Positions 62,508 to 64,000 of a stretch of 64,000 nucleotides of DNA are shown in pieces. The translations under genes were made by a program, and so were the position numbers. Position 1 is the first letter of the stretch. Each line of letters begins with the position of its first letter. The stretch lies in the NCBI RefSeq assembly GCF_003254055.1, contig NZ_QKZT01000006.1, forward strand, positions 1 through 64,000, written 5' to 3'. The notes beneath the pieces are model-generated. The model searched no databases and was not told where the DNA came from. It was given only the letters and a program-made list of their open reading frames with translations. This stretch comes from Algoriphagus chordae (GTDB taxonomy: Bacteria > Bacteroidota > Bacteroidia > Cytophagales > Cyclobacteriaceae).

Positions 62508-64000
62508 ATGACTTCAACTCATGAAAACAATCAACTTTTTCGCTCTCTTTTCAAAGGACGTGGAGATGTGTTTGCTATTCGTTGGGAAAAAGGAAATAAA
62601 TCGGGCTATATGCCAGCCTGTATTTATGACCCATATCGTCTACGGGCACATAAAATGAATGGAGGTTCATTCCAGAATTTTACAGAAAAGTCTTATCTAC
62701 CACTTACCGATGAACAAATTCAAAAGCATCTAGACGGTTTTCATCATATTGGGGTTTATCCATTATTACAAGAAAATACTACTTGGTTTTTAGCGGCAGA
62801 TTTTGATAAAGCCAATTGGCAAGAAGATGCCGTTACTTTTCTTAATGCTTGTAAGGAAAAAGAAATTCCTGCATACCTTGAGCGTTCACGCTCGGGAAAT
62901 GGTGGGCATGTCTGGGTATTTTTTGATAAACCTTATCCTGCCATAAAAAGCCGAAAAATTTTCCTGGCAATTTTAGAAAATTCTGGAGCATTCTCAATGT
63001 TTGATAAAAGCTCTAGCTTCGACAGATTGTTCCCAAATCAGGATTTCCTTTTAGGTAAAGGCTTTGGGAACCTCATTGCCTTACCTCTATTTAAGTCAGC
63101 TCTTAAACTAGGAAATAACTGTTTTATCAACCCCGAAACTTTTGAACCATATCTCGACCAATGGCAATTTCTAAATGGAATTAGACGAGTTTCAACAGAA
63201 ACATTAGAGCAGTTTTATCAGGAATTTTCATCCAGCCAAATTTCACCAGTTGTCCCTACTCAGGGAAAACTGACAATTTCACTCAAGCAAAGTATCCGTA
63301 TTCAAAGAAATGGATTGACTATTCCGTTAATCAATTTTTTAAAGGAAGAGCTGAATTTCGCTAATTCGGAATTTTTCATTAAGAAAAAATCAGGAAAAAA
63401 TACTTTTGGAATAGACCGGTATTTTAAACTCGTAGAAGAAAACGAGAATGAAGTCAGTATCCCAAGAGGTTTTATCGGGAAATTACTTCGGTTTTGCAAA
63501 GAACAGAGTTTGGATTTCGATTTTCAAGACCAACGAAAACGCAATGAATTAATCTCCTATAGATTTAATGCTACATTAAGGGGTCATCAAAGCAAAGTTA
63601 TTGAGGCAGTTTCGAAAAAGGATTTTGGAGTTATTGTGGCTCCGCCAAGTTCGGGTAAAACGATTATAGGATTGAAGATTATTGCAGAGAAAAAACAACC
63701 GGCTTTAATCGTTGTGCACCGCAAATTATTATTGGAACAGTGGCAAGAGCGCGTTCAGGTATTTCTTGGAATCCCCAAACAAGAAATAGGTATTATTGGT
63801 CAGGGAAAGGTAAAAATTGGGAGGCAAATTACTATTGCAACCATTCAAAGTTTACCGAAGCAAATAGAACAAATCCATTGTCAGTTTGGGGTTATTTTGG
63901 TAGATGAATGTCATCATATTCCAGCAATATCATTTCGTAATACCATTGAAAAATTGGAGACTTATTATCTATATGGTCTAACAGCAACGCCTTTTAGAAA
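62508..64000 (+). CDS. TOTE-type archaeo-eukaryotic primase/SF2 helicase, partial (3' end off right edge)
   Basis: The open frame starts at the ATG at 62508 and continues past the right edge (497 codons visible). The N-terminal part is an archaeo-eukaryotic primase domain: AADFDKANW with the catalytic DxD (about residue 98), SRSGNGGHVWVFFD with the sxH motif, and DRLFPNQDFL. The helicase part begins at about 350: LRGHQSKVIEA, Walker A APPSSGKT (about 380), DECHH (about 466) and LTATPF. This architecture is annotated as the TOTE conflict system primase. It is presumably an anti-phage or conflict effector. Confidence 0.88.
   Translation, partial: MTSTHENNQLFRSLFKGRGDVFAIRWEKGNKSGYMPACIYDPYRLRAHKMNGGSFQNFTEKSYLPLTDEQIQKHLDGFHHIGVYPLLQENTTWFLAADFDKANWQEDAVTFLNACKEKEIPAYLERSRSGNGGHVWVFFDKPYPAIKSRKIFLAILENSGAFSMFDKSSSFDRLFPNQDFLLGKGFGNLIALPLFKSALKLGNNCFINPETFEPYLDQWQFLNGIRRVSTETLEQFYQEFSSSQISPVVPTQGKLTISLKQSIRIQRNGLTIPLINFLKEELNFANSEFFIKKKSGKNTFGIDRYFKLVEENENEVSIPRGFIGKLLRFCKEQSLDFDFQDQRKRNELISYRFNATLRGHQSKVIEAVSKKDFGVIVAPPSSGKTIIGLKIIAEKKQPALIVVHRKLLLEQWQERVQVFLGIPKQEIGIIGQGKVKIGRQITIATIQSLPKQIEQIHCQFGVILVDECHHIPAISFRNTIEKLETYYLYGLTATPFR

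Overview
The window looks like a chromosomal segment of a marine or freshwater Bacteroidota bacterium of the order Cytophagales, probably near Cyclobacteriaceae/Algoriphagus. The evidence is SusC/SusD transporters, a GldJ-like gliding lipoprotein, a GldI-like FKBP lipoprotein beside an NrnA-type DHH phosphoesterase, Bacteroidota-type -7 boxes (TAnnTTTG) before gltX, rpsP and ndk, and an AT-rich sequence. Genus level is inference.

Layout. 1-1790: start of a large glycine-rich, Ig-like-repeat surface protein that runs off the left edge. 2310-4063: gltX and a small lysine-rich protein. 4349-11126: a hypothetical secreted protein, mfd, gldJ and an SH3-domain amidase. 11236-15676: an outer-membrane transporter-like protein, a DJ-1/PfpI protein, a broken uppP fragment and a MuiA/DUF4139 protein carrying a carboxypeptidase-like insert. 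15782-24290: a SusC/SusD locus whose enzymes are phosphoesterases (an alkaline-phosphatase-superfamily enzyme and a Tat-exported metallophosphoesterase) with a TetR regulator; the same operator-like palindrome lies before susC and between the metallophosphoesterase and tetR. 24345-25784: a lipocalin-like secreted protein, a winged-helix regulator and a membrane protein, tied by two copies of a perfect 15-bp palindrome.

25973-38939: housekeeping and stress genes (DUF1569, VOC, NlpE-like, OxyR, ohrR-ohr, a Gfo/Idh/MocA oxidoreductase, a double-thioredoxin lipoprotein, quinone oxidoreductase, M20 peptidase, DsbD), two paralogous TonB-C/TPR proteins, and a 0.8-kb tandem repeat near 34469-35258.

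38936-53318 is a single-strand assimilatory nitrate/nitrite cluster. In transcription order it holds nirB, nirD, a DUF4202 gene, a NarX-like kinase, a NarL-like regulator, the nitrate transporter narK, a nitrate reductase fused to an FAD/NADH reductase, a protein with a sirohaem-reductase-like fold and a C-terminal rubredoxin, and an outer-membrane porin. Hexamer TACGTA sites cluster in the promoters of narK, the regulator and nirB, which suggests a self-contained regulon. The proposed flow is nitrate entry (porin, NarK), nitrate to nitrite (fusion reductase, perhaps with the rubredoxin protein), then nitrite to ammonium (NirBD).

54177-61064: conserved core with ndk, nrnA, three FKBP lipoproteins, and the rpsP-rimM-trmD-rplS operon with an enlarged bS16. 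After a tRNA-Arg(CCT) gene the content turns accessory: a 53-codon ORF with a zeta-toxin-like kinase (candidate toxin-antitoxin pair) and the start of a TOTE-type primase-helicase. This right edge looks like the border of a defence island at a tRNA gene and is the most promising region for an undescribed system.
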